Positions 13,512 through 14,143 of a stretch of 14,143 nucleotides of DNA are shown here, one piece after another (within the stretch, counting starts at the first letter, position 1; every line of letters starts with the position of its first letter). The translations under genes and the position numbers were made by a program. The notes under the pieces were generated by a model. It saw only the letters and a program-made list of their open reading frames with translations. It did no database searches and was not told the DNA's origin. Origin of the DNA: a bacterium (GTDB lineage Bacteria; SZUA-182; SZUA-191; JAJRXT01); assembly GCA_024277605.1 (NCBI GenBank), contig JAJRUU010000270.1:1-14143 (forward strand), written 5' to 3'.

Positions 13512-14143
13512 ATGGGTTTTAGTTGCGGTATAGTCGGGCTGCCGAATGTCGGCAAATCTACGCTTTTTAACTCGCTCACCAGGAATGAGGCGAATTGCGC
13601 TAATTATCCTTTTTGCACTATCGAACCTAACCGCGGGGTGGTTGAGGTTCCCGATGAACGCCTGTGGAAGATGTCGGCTATAAGCGCTTCGCTTAAAACC
13701 GTTCCCACCACCTTAGAGTTTTATGATATTGCCGGGTTGGTTAAAGGGGCCAGCTCCGGTGAGGGATTGGGAAATCAGTTTCTGGGGCATATCCGCCAGG
13801 TGGATGCGATTGCGCATGTGGTGCGCTGCTTTAACGATGATAATATTGTGCATGTCTCCGAAAAGGTCAATCCCATACAGGACATAGAAACCATAAAGAC
13901 AGAACTGCTGCTGGCGGACTTAGAAACGGTTACCAAGCGTATAGCACGGACCGAAAAACTTGCCAAAAGCGGTGACAAAAAGGCCATTGAGGATTTAGCT
14001 GTATGCCGTTTTATAGCGCAGGCGCTTAATGAGGGCCGCCCGGCAAGCAGCTTAAACCTTCCGCCTGAGCAAATTCATGACCTGCATCTGCTGACTCAAA
14101 AACCGGTGCTTTATGTGGCCAATGTGGGAGAGTCTGATGATGA
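13512..14143 (+). CDS. ychF: YchF/OLA1, Obg-like ATPase (5' part, runs off the window)
   Basis: This is a conserved P-loop ATPase of the Obg-related group that binds ribosomes and has been linked to stress and translation control. About 210 of a usual ~360 residues are present; the C-terminal TGS-like domain is outside. The start ATG (13512-13514) gives MGFSCGIVGLPNVGKSTLF, with the P-loop at residues ~9-16. The switch region FYDIAGLVKGASSGEGLGNQFL follows, then the coiled-coil insert (ELLLADLETVTKRIARTEKL). The base-specificity motif reads NVGE near the right edge in place of the GTPase NKxD, matching YchF preference for ATP. The SD is weak (GTGGTAATT). It lies behind the csp terminator, so it probably has its own promoter, which I could not place with confidence. 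Confidence 0.96.
   Translation, partial: MGFSCGIVGLPNVGKSTLFNSLTRNEANCANYPFCTIEPNRGVVEVPDERLWKMSAISASLKTVPTTLEFYDIAGLVKGASSGEGLGNQFLGHIRQVDAIAHVVRCFNDDNIVHVSEKVNPIQDIETIKTELLLADLETVTKRIARTEKLAKSGDKKAIEDLAVCRFIAQALNEGRPASSLNLPPEQIHDLHLLTQKPVLYVANVGESDD

Noticed and set aside
1..14143. Full reassignment of both UAA and UAG as sense codons
   Set aside because: tupA, tupB, hpt, ask, the apgM-like gene, glmU and mtnA all end in TAA at normal family lengths, and queC and purM end in TAG at normal lengths. Global reassignment would add unrelated tails.

Overview
The window looks like chromosomal DNA from an anaerobic bacterium with moderate GC content. The evidence is a tungstate ABC transporter, an archaeal-type phosphoglycerate mutase-like enzyme next to aspartate kinase, a standalone GltD/NfnB-type flavoprotein, Shine-Dalgarno-led starts that include TTG and GTG, and sigma70-like promoters. 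A clostridial (Firmicutes) or Chloroflexota (Dehalococcoidia-like) origin fits best. The lineage is inferred from gene content and was not tested by a search. No phage, transposase, CRISPR, tRNA or rRNA was seen.

Layout. Positions 1-1618 (+) hold the end of queC and a complete purM. Positions 4863-1615 (-) hold hpt followed by tupA, tupB and tupC, with a MITE-like inverted-repeat element inserted exactly at the tupB stop codon. Positions 4864-5108 are intergenic and carry two related hairpins. Positions 12164-5109 (-) look like one long, tightly packed operon: a possible 37-aa membrane protein, gltD/nfnB-like, mtnA, glmU, a GT2 glycosyltransferase, an ApgM-like proposed homoserine kinase, and aspartate kinase. 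Positions 12165-13511 are gene-poor: a consensus promoter before a small orphan ORF, a possible gene remnant, then a cold-shock gene with an elaborate leader (promoter, terminator hairpin with a competing upstream segment, second inverted repeat, strong SD) and its own terminator. Positions 13512 to the end (+) hold the start of ychF.

The most striking feature is that three otherwise well-preserved genes are each broken by a single in-frame stop with no frameshift: tupC (TAA, codon 302, inside the Mop domain), gltD/nfnB (TAG, codon 307, inside the NAD(P)-binding motif) and csp (TAG, codon 19, between RNP1 and RNP2). In each case the downstream frame continues with family-like sequence to a natural end. 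Candidate explanations are sequence error, gene decay, or (for the two TAGs) amber readthrough or pyrrolysine-type suppression. Sequence alone cannot decide between these.

How the genes fit together. Queuosine precursor and purine synthesis lie together on the left. Purine salvage and tungstate uptake form the second block; tungstate would supply tungstopterin enzymes typical of anaerobes. The long operon mixes aspartate-family amino-acid synthesis (Ask plus the ApgM-like enzyme), methionine salvage (MtnA), cell-envelope sugar chemistry (GlmU, GT2) and pyridine-nucleotide redox (GltD/NfnB-like).
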